DNA of 64,000 bases from Candidatus Proelusimicrobium excrementi (GTDB taxonomy: Bacteria > Elusimicrobiota > Elusimicrobia > Elusimicrobiales > Elusimicrobiaceae): NCBI GenBank assembly GCA_934643455.1, contig CAKUBV010000005.1, positions 1 to 64,000 on the forward strand, given 5' to 3'. Position 1 is the stretch's first letter. Every line of letters begins with the position of its first letter. This document shows, one piece after another, positions 1 through 7,254 of the stretch. The notes under the pieces are model-generated. The model had not been told where the DNA came from. It made no database searches and saw nothing but the letters and a program-made list of their open reading frames with translations. Made by a program: the position numbers and the translations under genes.

Positions 1-59
1 TAAACCAACCTTAACTAAAGCAACGATATCTCACATTTTACGGGCTGTTTTACGGGGAA

Positions 60-86
60 AATTTATCAAAAAAAAAAACAAGTCAA
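60..86 (-). promoter_or_regulatory. Candidate promoter with poly(T) spacer, copy 1
   Basis: Read on the minus strand, TTGACT (81-86) and TAAATT (60-65) are separated by 15 bases that include 11 consecutive T. The same arrangement at 5298-5325 has 12 T and a 16-base spacer. The hexamers are seen directly; promoter function and length variation are inferred. The direction is leftward, off the window. Confidence 0.45.
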
Positions 87-137
87 CTGTTTCATGATTT
101 TAAGGAAAGGCTCCGACGTACGACACGGCGCAAACAA
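60..137. repeat. Repeat block A, copy 1 (promoter-bearing)
   Basis: This block is nearly the same as 5298-5376: both hold an A-tract, then AGTCAACTGTTT, and end in CGACGTACGACACGGCGC followed by AAACAA. Similarity continues weakly to the left (CCTTAACTAAAGCAA near 8-22 against CCTCAACTAACGCAA near 5232-5246). In copy 2 the block is the upstream region of a Cys-rich secreted protein on the minus strand. By analogy a paralogue of that gene may begin just left of this window; that is inference. Confidence 0.85.
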
Positions 138-166
138 AATATTAAAAAGAGAATTAATACATATAT

Positions 167-229
167 GTAGGTCGGGCTTTGCCCGACAAATGTAAACTTC
201 TTTTTAACGTCAGGTAAAACCTGACCTAC
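167..229. repeat. REP/MITE-like palindromic element, copy 1
   Basis: The element begins GTAGGTCGGGCTTTGCCCGAC and ends with GTCAGG, a short AT loop and CCTGACCTAC. It has an internal hairpin at each end, and the outer GTAGGTC and GACCTAC match each other as inverted ends. A second copy at 686-746 lies in the opposite orientation. The corresponding site in the block at 5377-5380 has no such element, so it looks inserted. No transposase is nearby; mobility in trans is an inference. Confidence 0.75.
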
Positions 230-240
230 ATTAATCAGTA

Positions 241-270
241 AAAAAAGTTATGGAAGCATTTTGCGACCGG
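241..270. repeat. Repeat block B, truncated head (copy 1)
   Basis: About 30 bases (AAAAAAGTTATGGAAGCATT and then TTGCGACCGG) match the first bases of the full 193-base block B at 762-954 and 5381-5573, then diverge. The block appears to have been interrupted or partly duplicated when the 272-746 segment arrived. Confidence 0.7.
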
Positions 271-328
271 ATAAGTTTATATATTGGAGTATAAAGAAGA
301 TACCTCGCTCACTTCGTTCGCATAGTTA

Positions 329-597
329 GGTTAAACAAAGCCTTATACTGCACCTTGCGCCGCTCTGATTTTTTAAAGTGTATTTATACTTCTTTTCGTG
401 AACGGCTGTTATACACAGCCGGAGCGAAAAAAATATAAATACTCTCAAAAAGCGGCGCGGCCCGCAGGGTTGGGCTTAAAAACGCCTCTGCTTCGTTAAA
501 AAAACTTGTAAGGCCCTTGCCTTACTGCATTTTTTGTGCCTTGCATTGTCAGTTTTTTAACCCCAACGCAAGGCGTATTATAAGGCTTTGCTTAACC
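329..597. repeat. Nested inverted-repeat element
   Basis: The outer arms 329-347 and 579-597 are inverted copies with one mismatch. Inside, 357-364 (GCGCCGCT) pairs with 451-458, an AT-rich arm around 377-396 pairs with 425-445, and CGGCTGT (403-409) pairs with ACAGCCG (415-421), giving a hairpin of about 100 bases. A second set of arms (GTTAAAAAAACT near 497 and AGTTTTTTAAC near 551) encloses GTAAGGC/GCCTTAC. No ORF of note exists. It could be a MITE or a structured RNA; I cannot tell which. Confidence 0.6.
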
Positions 598-685
598 TTG
601 ATACCTCACTACGAAAAAACTAAAATCAGGCTCAAATCTAAAAGAAATCAAGCCGGTTAAGCTTACTGCAAAAAGGAATATAAAC

Positions 686-746
686 GTAGGTCAGGCTTTG
701 CCTGACGTTAAAAAGGAGCTTATCTGTCGGGCAAAGCCCGACCTAC
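686..746. repeat. REP/MITE-like palindromic element, copy 2 (inverted)
   Basis: This is the reverse complement of the 167-229 element at most positions: GTAGGTCAGGCTTTGCCTGAC at the left end and GTCGGGCAAAGCCCGACCTAC at the right. It is followed by the same ACCTACATTAA junction and then by block B. The pair shows the element can sit in either orientation next to block B. Confidence 0.75.
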
Positions 747-761
747 ATTAAACAAAACAGC

Positions 762-954
762 AAAAAAGTTATGGAATCATTTTGCGACCGAATATGTATA
801 GATATAGAAATATATAGAAGAAAGTTTTAAAAAAAGAGTAAATATATTGGAAAAGTTAGGGATAAGTCAACAAGGCTGAAAGAGTAAAATTTTTCAGCGT
901 GGGAGAATTTAAGAAGCGTGATTTTTTAGTTTTGAGATAGATTTTGATTTTATT
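762..954. repeat. Repeat block B, full copy
   Basis: This 193-base non-coding block recurs at 5381-5573 with only about six differences by eye. It runs from AAAAAAGTTATGGAATCATT to GATTTTGATTTTATT. The only shared ORF inside is 19 codons with no ribosome-binding site. The low divergence implies recent duplication or ongoing homogenisation. Confidence 0.9.
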
Positions 955-1004
955 ACGAATGCGGTATACTTGCCGCTATGCGAACAAAGTGAGCGAGGTA
1001 TCCA

Positions 1005-1140
1005 AGTGAGTAAAAAACCAAAATATACTCAAAAATAGAAAATTGCTAGCAATGAGGACATAACATAGACCGAGTAAAAAAAGCCAAATACGGAAGTCTG
1101 CTAGCCGTGAGTACGCAATATCACGCGAGTAAAAATACCC
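1005..1140. repeat. GCTAGC repeat units (2 units)
   Basis: Two degenerate units are centred on GCTAGC at 1045-1050 and 1100-1105. The consensus with the units at 5625-5995 is roughly GCCAAATGCGGAAGTCTGC, then TAGCCGTGAG, a variable stretch, and AACATAGACCGAGTAAAA. Spacing is irregular at about 50-70 bases. Function is unknown; it does not fit CRISPR because the repeats themselves vary. Confidence 0.6.
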
Positions 1141-1148
1141 TTGCAGGC

Positions 1149-3194
1149 TCAAGACGGCCGCCTGCCCTGACTGCAAATCTTCCTCATCTGTTTTAAAAAG
1201 CTTCCGCCCTGATCGTCAAACTCTATAGAGTGATTGCAGCGGTAGCCGTTGCGCTGTTCCTCGTAATGGATATGCTTCTTGCCCTTTGCGCCGGGGCCGC
1301 CTTTCTCGTGAGTGGTGTTCCTTAAACTGCGCCCGTTGCCAAGGTCAATTTCTTTCTTTTCACCGCTAAGAAAAGCCTCATCTCCGCAAATCTTATTTAA
1401 GACTTCTCTTGAAAACACGTCTTTCAGCGCAATATTATTAGGTTTCAAATCAACGCTTATTTCAACTTCCGGCATATATCCGCCGCCTCTCTCATTTTTA
1501 AAAGCTTTGACAAAGGCCCCGTTCTCAGCCCCCGGCATTTTGCTGTTAGAATACTGATTGCATTTATTATTTAAAAGTTCAAGTATTTTCCTGTAATCTC
1601 CGCGGAAACTGTACCCTAAAATATCTCTTATTATCGTATTGGAAGAATAAGGTATGCCTTGGTGAGTCAAATACTCTTTAAAACGCTTCACAAAATCCCT
1701 AGACATCGACACGCGCCCGTCCAAATCATTAAGGCGGATATTGCCATCACTGCAAGGATGATTCGGCTGAGGTGTTTGCTTGCATGTTGCGGTATTTGCC
1801 GCGGTTGCTTCCCTTGCGCCGTACTTTACAAAATCTCTTTCCCACGCGACTGACGAAGAGTTTAAAGTACACTCGGCTATTTCATCGTTTATGGGGAATT
1901 CCTCCACCGCCGGGGCGGTTTCCTCCCGGCTTGATATATAAGAGTCAAAGTTCCTCATCAAACTTTGCATAGGCGTGGGATAAACGTAAGCATCATTTAA
2001 AGCGTAGATAAAGACCCCGAACGCCGCACATATAACTACAAGCGGAGCCGCAGCCACACCTGCGCCCGCCGCACCTGCGGCCGTCCCGCCCTCGGCGGCG
2101 TAAGGCAGAGCAAGAACCATTGCCCCCGCCAAATATGAGGCTCCGTTTCCCCCTCCCGAACATCTAAGGAAATTAGCGGCATTGGCAAACATATCCTCGC
2201 CGGAGCCAAGCTCATAAACGCGCGCCAAATCGCTTACCACCGCGACATAAAGGAGCTTTTCATTTTCTTTGTTAATATCAAGCCCGCATACGGCTTTGCC
2301 CAGCACTTTGGCGATATGCGCGCGATGTTCATTCCTGAGCCAAAATTTACCGGCCGGGGAATTGTCAATTTCTTCGCCGGTTGAAGCGTTCAATCTGTCG
2401 GCGGAGTAAAGAGCAACGGCCCTCGCGGCGGAAAAGCGTATGACTTCGTCATAAGAAGAACCGGTATATTTATAAATTTCGTTCAAACCTTGCTCGGGGC
2501 CGCCGCCGGGCAAACTTTCGGCGTAAAGCATAAAAGCCGAAGTTATAAAAGAAGGCGTTATATCTTTATGGTCGGCGGCGAGTTTCGCTATAAATTTGCC
2601 TATGTCTTTTCTATTTTTAACTGCGTCATATATTTTAAGCAAAGCGTTTTTTTCTTCCTGATCTCTTGATTTCCCCAAAGGGATATTTTCAACCAAAGAT
2701 AAATAATAGGCGGCTTCTCTTTCTTCAGTGTCCGTTTGCTGTTCCTGACGCTGTTGTTCAAGAGCGGAAGTCAGCCTTTCGCCGTCAGGGTTGCTCCTTT
2801 TGCCGTTACAATCCACTCTTCTGCCGCGCCTGTCAAAACATACTCTGCTTATCTGCCCGCCGTAAGAATGGGCAATCGCGTTGACGCTGTTTACAAATTT
2901 TTCCGCTTCGCCAGCATCTTGGGCAAAATATGTTTCCATTTTGCTCATGTGATATCGAACTATGCTTTCCCAAAAGTTATGTTCCGGCTTTAAAGACTTA
3001 TTCCCTTTTATGCACGAAAATATTTTTGCGTAACACAAATGCAACTGCCGTATATTGCCGCTTTTCCATCTGGAATCCCTGTGGTTGTTTTTCATTTGTT
3101 GTACATCGGTGCAGGTAAAAGCCGGCGCGGCCGAGGCGAAATTCGGCAGCAATAAAGCAAAAGATAAAAACAGAGAGAATATTTTTACGTGCAT
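1149..3194 (-). CDS. Large secreted protein of unknown function
   Basis: A 681-residue protein beginning with a clear Sec signal peptide (MHVKIFSLFLSFALLL...ASA). The start at 3194 is chosen because GGAGG lies just upstream and the signal peptide begins there; the longer open frame has no plausible leader. After a Cys-containing N-terminal third and a Gln/Glu-rich linker (about 145-165) comes a helical middle region. A Gly/Ala-rich hydrophobic stretch near residues 355-390 could span a membrane. The C-terminal 90 residues contain a basic KGKKHIHYE segment, followed by Cys and His. That tail resembles in style the tips of secreted nucleases and toxins, but I recognise no family. The gene is divergent from the dipeptidase gene at 3363, and its 3' end abuts the repeat region at 1-1148. 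Confidence 0.8.
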   Translation of the reverse strand: MHVKIFSLFLSFALLLPNFASAAPAFTCTDVQQMKNNHRDSRWKSGNIRQLHLCYAKIFSCIKGNKSLKPEHNFWESIVRYHMSKMETYFAQDAGEAEKFVNSVNAIAHSYGGQISRVCFDRRGRRVDCNGKRSNPDGERLTSALEQQRQEQQTDTEEREAAYYLSLVENIPLGKSRDQEEKNALLKIYDAVKNRKDIGKFIAKLAADHKDITPSFITSAFMLYAESLPGGGPEQGLNEIYKYTGSSYDEVIRFSAARAVALYSADRLNASTGEEIDNSPAGKFWLRNEHRAHIAKVLGKAVCGLDINKENEKLLYVAVVSDLARVYELGSGEDMFANAANFLRCSGGGNGASYLAGAMVLALPYAAEGGTAAGAAGAGVAAAPLVVICAAFGVFIYALNDAYVYPTPMQSLMRNFDSYISSREETAPAVEEFPINDEIAECTLNSSSVAWERDFVKYGAREATAANTATCKQTPQPNHPCSDGNIRLNDLDGRVSMSRDFVKRFKEYLTHQGIPYSSNTIIRDILGYSFRGDYRKILELLNNKCNQYSNSKMPGAENGAFVKAFKNERGGGYMPEVEISVDLKPNNIALKDVFSREVLNKICGDEAFLSGEKKEIDLGNGRSLRNTTHEKGGPGAKGKKHIHYEEQRNGYRCNHSIEFDDQGGSFLKQMRKICSQGRRPS

Positions 3195-3362
3195 AGGAGC
3201 CTCCGATAGGTTTGCCCTTAATATTGTATTCTTTTCCTTCCGGGCGGGCAAGGGCCTTTGAGCCCAGGTTAAAAAAGGTCTTTTGTCCCATAAGAATAAA
3301 AAACGGCGCGGCAAATTAAAGCCTTGTTTAAAGAAGTGAAAAATATTATCATTTATGTAATT

Positions 3363-4217
3363 ATGAAAAAGTATATCTTCTCCTTGGCTGCGTTTATAGT
3401 ATTGTATATCGGCGTAATGTACTTTGTGCAGGAAAACACCTCTATCAAGCCGGCTGGACATACGCCCGCAAGAATGAGCGATTTCTTTGCCGAGCTTAAA
3501 CGCCCGGTTCCTCAGCCTGTTACGCAGGCCGAGCCGGAACACAGAATGACGCCACAGGAAGAAGAAGCCATTAAACTTAAAGCCGAGCAGGAACGCCTAG
3601 CTGCGGAAAAAGCCCAAGCCGAAGCCGCACGCTTAAAAGCCGAAGCGGAAAAACGCGACGCGCTTTTTGCCTCCAAGGGTTTAGTCAATATAGAAAGCCT
3701 TTCGGTAAAATTATTTTTAGATATCCGCTACGCTACGGAAAATAATTTTGCCGGGCAAAAAATGTATACATCCGATAAATGTTATCTGCAGCAAGACGTT
3801 GCCGAAGCCTTAGCTAAAGCCGCCCGCTACGCGGAAGAAGAGTCTGCCCCGTTTTATCTTTGCCTTTATGATTGTTACAGGCCGCTCTCCGCGCAAAAAA
3901 CCATGTGGGATATACACCCGGTTCCGGGCCAAGTCGCAAATCCTAAAACAGGGTCAAACCACAACAGAGGAACCGCGGTTGATTTAGGCCCATGCGACGC
4001 CAACGGCTACCCTCTTGAAACGCCCACGCAATTTGACGACTTTTCCGAACAGGCCTACGCTTACGCAAGAGAAGGCGTCAGCCAAACAGCCCAAGATAAC
4101 CGCGCCGCCCTACAAAAAGTAATGAGGAAAGCCGGTTTTACCACTATCAGGAAAGAGTGGTGGCACTTCAACTATAAAAACGCAAATAAATATCCCATAA
4201 TTGATTTGGAATTTTAA
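3363..4217 (+). CDS. Membrane-anchored D-Ala-D-Ala dipeptidase (VanX/DdpX family)
   Basis: The peptidase M15D domain (about residues 105-284) hydrolyses D,D-dipeptides in characterised relatives. Visible zinc and catalytic motifs are SNHNRGTAVDLG (zinc His and Asp) and EWWHFNY (catalytic Glu, zinc His). The VanX-type DCYRPLSAQ segment is also present. Unlike the roughly 200-residue cytoplasmic enzymes, this 284-residue protein starts with a signal anchor (residues 2-20) and has a Glu/Ala/Lys-rich coiled-coil linker (about 55-98), so the catalytic domain is probably periplasmic. That suggests peptidoglycan dipeptide recycling rather than vancomycin resistance, and no vanHA genes are nearby. 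The start at 3363 is preferred because the signal anchor begins there; in-frame TTG (3324) and GTG (3336) codons exist upstream and the ribosome-binding site is weak. Confidence 0.85.
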   Translation: MKKYIFSLAAFIVLYIGVMYFVQENTSIKPAGHTPARMSDFFAELKRPVPQPVTQAEPEHRMTPQEEEAIKLKAEQERLAAEKAQAEAARLKAEAEKRDALFASKGLVNIESLSVKLFLDIRYATENNFAGQKMYTSDKCYLQQDVAEALAKAARYAEEESAPFYLCLYDCYRPLSAQKTMWDIHPVPGQVANPKTGSNHNRGTAVDLGPCDANGYPLETPTQFDDFSEQAYAYAREGVSQTAQDNRAALQKVMRKAGFTTIRKEWWHFNYKNANKYPIIDLEF

Positions 4218-4252
4218 CTTCCTTTTCGGTTTACCCTAATGGACAAATAATG

Positions 4253-4289
4253 GCGGCTTTGCCTAAAAAACGGCTCAAAGCCGCTTTTG
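4253..4289 (+). terminator. Intrinsic terminator after the dipeptidase gene
   Basis: GCGGCTTTG pairs with CAAAGCCGC across a 13-base loop, followed by TTTTGT. Confidence 0.75.
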
Positions 4290-4330
4290 TCATAATATAA
4301 TATCTTATAGGCGCAAACAATAAGTACAGA

Positions 4331-4361
4331 AAAACCCCGGTTCGCTTTTCGCAAACCGGGG
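4331..4361 (-). terminator. Intrinsic terminator of the Cys-rich protein gene
   Basis: CCCCGGTT and AACCGGGG form the stem. On the minus strand the stem is followed by TTTTTCTG, about 45 bases past the stop codon at 4405. Confidence 0.7.
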
Positions 4362-4404
4362 CGGTTAGTTGAGAGCCGGGTTTTATCCCGGGTAAATCTC
4401 TATA

Positions 4405-5193
4405 CTATCTGCAATAGAATTGATTGCAAATCTCTTCTCCACGATTAGTCCAAGAGTGATGAGTAGTACAATATGACCCGGCCCAGTTATCAGGGCAGGC
4501 GGCTCCGGCCACAGGCGTTCCCACCGGGCAAGAGCCAGTACAATTATAACTTGTACCCGCGGAAACCCATGTATGTCTTACCGTTTCTTGTCCCGTCACG
4601 CACAGCATGTCCGTGCTGGTGGCGTTCTTTTTTTGACAGCAAGGGCTACCGTTCGGCATGATAACAGTCACAAAGGCTGAATCGCTACAATCACAGTACC
4701 CCCACGAGCCGGTTTCCCATTTCCCGGTAGACTTATTGCATGTTACGGTTCTATATCTATATCCGCCGTAACATGACTCTTTTGTGCTGGGTTTGCTTGA
4801 TGTCGGGCATGTCGTTGTAATTAGGCAGAAAGCGTCCCAATCGCTCCATGTGCCGTCTGAACAGCAGGTCCTTTCAGATGTTCCGCAGGAACCGCTGGGT
4901 TTGTACTCCTTTTGCCCGGATGTGCACTCTTTCACTATCGGGTATATCGGGTCTATTACAATAGGGCCGCCCGGATTTATCGGAGTCATACACTCGCTGA
5001 GGTCGTAAGAAAGCTCCTTGCCGTTGCTGTCATACCCAGGATGCCGGCAGCATGACATTTTCTTCCCTTCACAACACGGTGCCTGACTGCTTGTACATTT
5101 TACCGCGTAAGCTGCACAGCATAATCCCATAAAACTCACAAAAACTAAACTTCTTATAAAAAATAAGCCTAGATTTCTCTTTATACTAACCAT
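4405..5193 (-). CDS. Cys-rich secreted protein
   Basis: A 262-residue protein. The start at 5193 is fixed by GGAGG eight bases upstream and by the signal peptide that begins at MVSIKRNLGLF and ends near AAYA. The mature part is packed with Cys, often as CC or CxC, with repeated short modules such as CCSDGTWSDW and CNKSTGKW. The same style of tail follows the pilin-like N-termini encoded at 34075-35076 and 51156-52037, so it may be a pilus-associated or surface protein crosslinked by disulfides; that is inference. Transcription probably starts in repeat block A, where a promoter with a poly(T) spacer points at this gene. No database family is recognised. Confidence 0.75.
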   Translation of the reverse strand: MVSIKRNLGLFFIRSLVFVSFMGLCCAAYAVKCTSSQAPCCEGKKMSCCRHPGYDSNGKELSYDLSECMTPINPGGPIVIDPIYPIVKECTSGQKEYKPSGSCGTSERTCCSDGTWSDWDAFCLITTTCPTSSKPSTKESCYGGYRYRTVTCNKSTGKWETGSWGYCDCSDSAFVTVIMPNGSPCCQKKNATSTDMLCVTGQETVRHTWVSAGTSYNCTGSCPVGTPVAGAACPDNWAGSYCTTHHSWTNRGEEICNQFYCR

Positions 5194-5297
5194 ATTTTTA
5201 CCTCCGTTTTTGATTGCTTCAAGCCGAAAAACCTCAACTAACGCAAATAAAGAAGAACGACTAACGGCACAGATTTTCCGGCCTGAAATATGAAGAA

Positions 5298-5325
5298 AAT
5301 TTATCAAAAAAAAAAAACAAGTCAA
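5298..5325 (-). promoter_or_regulatory. Candidate promoter with 12-T spacer for the Cys-rich gene
   Basis: On the minus strand TTGACT (5320-5325) and TAAATT (5298-5303) are separated by 16 bases, 12 of them consecutive T. The transcript would have a leader of about 95 bases before the start at 5193. A homopolymer in the spacer is the design used by known phase-variable promoters. The tract is 11 bases in the other copy (68-78). Confidence 0.5.
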
Positions 5326-5376
5326 CTGTTTTCGTTTTTTAACAAAACGCCCCGACGTACGACACGGCGCAAACAA
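5298..5376. repeat. Repeat block A, copy 2
   Basis: This is the second copy of the block at 60-137, located upstream of the Cys-rich gene. It is separated from block B by only four bases (TGGG), whereas in the left copy the REP-like element lies between the two blocks. It is therefore the likely empty arrangement. Confidence 0.85.
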
Positions 5377-5380
5377 TGGG

Positions 5381-5573
5381 AAAAAAGTTATGGAACCATT
5401 TTGCGACCAAATATGTATAGATATAGAAATATATAGAAGAAAGTTTTAAAAAAAGAGTAAATATATTGGAAAAGTCAGGGATAAGTCAACAAGGCTGAAA
5501 GAGTAAAATTTTTCAGCGTGGGAGAATTTAAGAAGCGTGATTTTTTAGTTTTGAGATGTATTTTGATTTTATT
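5381..5573. repeat. Repeat block B, second full copy
   Basis: Nearly identical to 762-954 (about six differences by eye), including the AT-rich centre and the TTTTTCAGCGTGGGAGAATT segment. It is non-coding. It is followed by a variable hairpin (GCCGCC GAA GGCGGC at about 5598-5613) in the place where the left copy has the 976-1002 sequence. Confidence 0.9.
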
Positions 5574-5624
5574 TACCGTAAGGTATACTAAGTATGATGC
5601 CGCCGAAGGCGGCGCAGTATCCGA

Positions 5625-5995
5625 CTGAGAAAAAAATGCAAAGACGGCCAAATGCGGAAGTCTGCCAGCCGTGAGAATAGCATTTCACGCGAGGAAAAAC
5701 TGTGCGAAAATGCAATCAGCGTGGTTTGTTGATTTTGGAGCGGATTTTAATTTTATTCTAAGCGCAGAATACCTAGAACGATGGCGGCTCTGCCGCCGCG
5801 GTATTTAAGCGAAGAAAAAATTTAAAGCCGCCCAAAAGCGACAAAGTGCTAGCCGTGAAAAATAAATATAGACCGAGCAAAAAACATAAAGCAGGCCAAA
5901 TGCGGAAGTCTGCTAGCCGTGAGAGCAGAACTTAACACGAGCAAATAAAAGTGGCAAAGTGCTAGCCGCGAGTACGCAACATAGACCGAGTAAAA
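5625..5995. repeat. GCTAGC repeat units (4 units) and a diverged block-B tail
   Basis: Units are centred on GCCAGC (5664) and GCTAGC (5848, 5912, 5961), each followed by GTGA or GCGA and then by an ACCGAG or ACGCGAG box with A-runs. Between units one and two, 5710-5775 repeats the end of block B in diverged form (TCAGCGTGG ... GATTTTAATTTTATT). A hairpin AATACC...GGTATT follows, with an inner GGCGGC TCT GCCGCC. No ORF is supported in 5194-6078. Confidence 0.6.
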
Positions 5996-6045
5996 CACAA
6001 ATCCGCCCAAATAACCTACACCCATAAATCATTCTCCCAAAGTGA

Positions 6046-6051
6046 TATAAT
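6046..6051 (+). promoter_or_regulatory. Candidate -10 box upstream of rseP
   Basis: TATAAT lies 33 bases before the rseP start, in TGATATAATATT. No good -35 box is visible. Repeats end about 50 bases earlier. Confidence 0.35.
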
Positions 6052-6078
6052 ATTACTATCTTATATCAGGAGCCTCAA

Positions 6079-7254
6079 ATGATAACATCTTTTCTCCATG
6101 CCCTATGGGCGAAAATACTATGGCTTGTAAGCCCCGACACTTTGCTTTCCGCCATCGGCATAGCTTTTGCTTTAGGATTGGTAATTTTTATTCACGAATT
6201 GGGCCACTTTTTGGCTTGTAAACTTTTAAATATCAGGGTGGAGGAATTTTCAATCGGATTTGGGAAACTCCTTAAAAAATGGGGCAAAGGGGAAACGCAG
6301 TATTCCCTGCGCGCCATACCTTTGGGCGGATACGTAAAACCCGCAGGGGAATTTTACGCGCGCGAAGCGGAAATTACCGATGACAGAGATTTTGCCGCCA
6401 AGCCTTGGTATTCAAGGGCTTTTATGGTGTTTGCCGGCGCGGGTATGAACTATGTTTTGGCTTTCGTAATATTTTTTATAGTTGTACTTTCAATGGGGCT
6501 GCCTATCAACAATCCTAAACTTATCCCCCCGGTCGTCGGCGAAATTGTGGAAAGTTACCCGGCTTATAAATCCGGCCTTCAGCAGGGCGATTTGATTACC
6601 GCCGTAAACAATACTCCCATACAGAACTGGGAACAAATGGTAAAAAACATAGCCTCGGCACAAAACGAAGTTACTTTAACCTACAAACGCGGAGAGGAAA
6701 CCTCTTCCGTAACTTTACCTTTGGGCGAAAATAAAAAAGTCGGCATAGCTTTGGAACCCGTCTATCAAAAAGCGGGCGTATTTAAAGCCATAAAAGTAGC
6801 CGCGCATCAATGCTATTATTGGACGGCCCTTTCAATCACCACGATAGCCGACAAGCTTTGGCACAAACAGGCCCCGGACGTAGCCGGCCCGATAGGCATT
6901 TTTGAAATAGTCGGCAAAGGTGTGCACAACGGGCCGGAAGATTACTTCTTCCTTATAGGTTTAATTTCCGTAGCCATAGGTATGTTCAATTTATTCCCTA
7001 TACCTATACTTGACGGCGGGCATATACTCTTCTTTATAATTGAAGCTATAAGAGGCAAAAGAGTTAAAGAAAAAACCATATATAACGCCAGCTCCGCAGG
7101 GGCGATTTTCCTTTTGGCTTTGGTCCTTTACGCCACTTACAGCGACATAAAACGCATAAGAACGCGCTCATCGGCCAAAGCGGCGATAGAGCAAACGGTT
7201 CCCCAGCCCGCACAGGAAGGCAATGCGGACGCCGTAAAGGAGGCCTCCAAATGA
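6079..7254 (+). CDS. rseP: RseP-type site-2 zinc protease (M50)
   Basis: An intramembrane metalloprotease that cleaves membrane-bound substrates, typically anti-sigma factors or signal-peptide remnants. The zinc motif HELGH is at residues 39-43 in the first membrane helix, and the second-metal motif NLFPIPILDGGH lies near residue 305. A single PDZ domain occupies about 150-215, where E. coli RseP has two; that fits the shorter length of 391. The start has AGGAG nine bases upstream. The 3' end overlaps ispG by four bases (ATGA), so the two are translationally coupled. The C-terminal tail after the last helix is Ala/Gln-rich and probably disordered. Confidence 0.95.
   Translation: MITSFLHALWAKILWLVSPDTLLSAIGIAFALGLVIFIHELGHFLACKLLNIRVEEFSIGFGKLLKKWGKGETQYSLRAIPLGGYVKPAGEFYAREAEITDDRDFAAKPWYSRAFMVFAGAGMNYVLAFVIFFIVVLSMGLPINNPKLIPPVVGEIVESYPAYKSGLQQGDLITAVNNTPIQNWEQMVKNIASAQNEVTLTYKRGEETSSVTLPLGENKKVGIALEPVYQKAGVFKAIKVAAHQCYYWTALSITTIADKLWHKQAPDVAGPIGIFEIVGKGVHNGPEDYFFLIGLISVAIGMFNLFPIPILDGGHILFFIIEAIRGKRVKEKTIYNASSAGAIFLLALVLYATYSDIKRIRTRSSAKAAIEQTVPQPAQEGNADAVKEASK

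Larger units (their letters stand above)
299..1002. repeat. Segment bounded by 27-base inverted repeats
   Basis: Bases 299-325 (GATACCTCGCTCACTTCG...) and 976-1002 are inverse complements with one mismatch. The segment between them contains a nested hairpin element, the second REP-like copy and the full block B. The terminal inverted repeats recall a MITE or small transposon, but no target duplication or transposase was recognised. Confidence 0.55.

Noticed and set aside
769..828. A 19-codon ORF (MESFCDRICIDIE...) inside repeat block B
   Set aside because: It is shared by both full copies only because the DNA is nearly identical; there is no ribosome-binding site and the truncated copy at 249 diverges.
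976..1176. Possible 66-residue minus-strand protein in the left repeat region
   Set aside because: It spans repeat units and the end of the neighbouring gene, has no ribosome-binding site and is not preserved in the second repeat region.
4253..4361. Vancomycin resistance locus
   Set aside because: Only a VanX-like dipeptidase is present; there are no vanH, vanA or vanRS genes and the protein is anchored outside the cytoplasm.
5625..5995. CRISPR array
   Set aside because: The repeated units are themselves variable, spacing is irregular and there are no cas genes.
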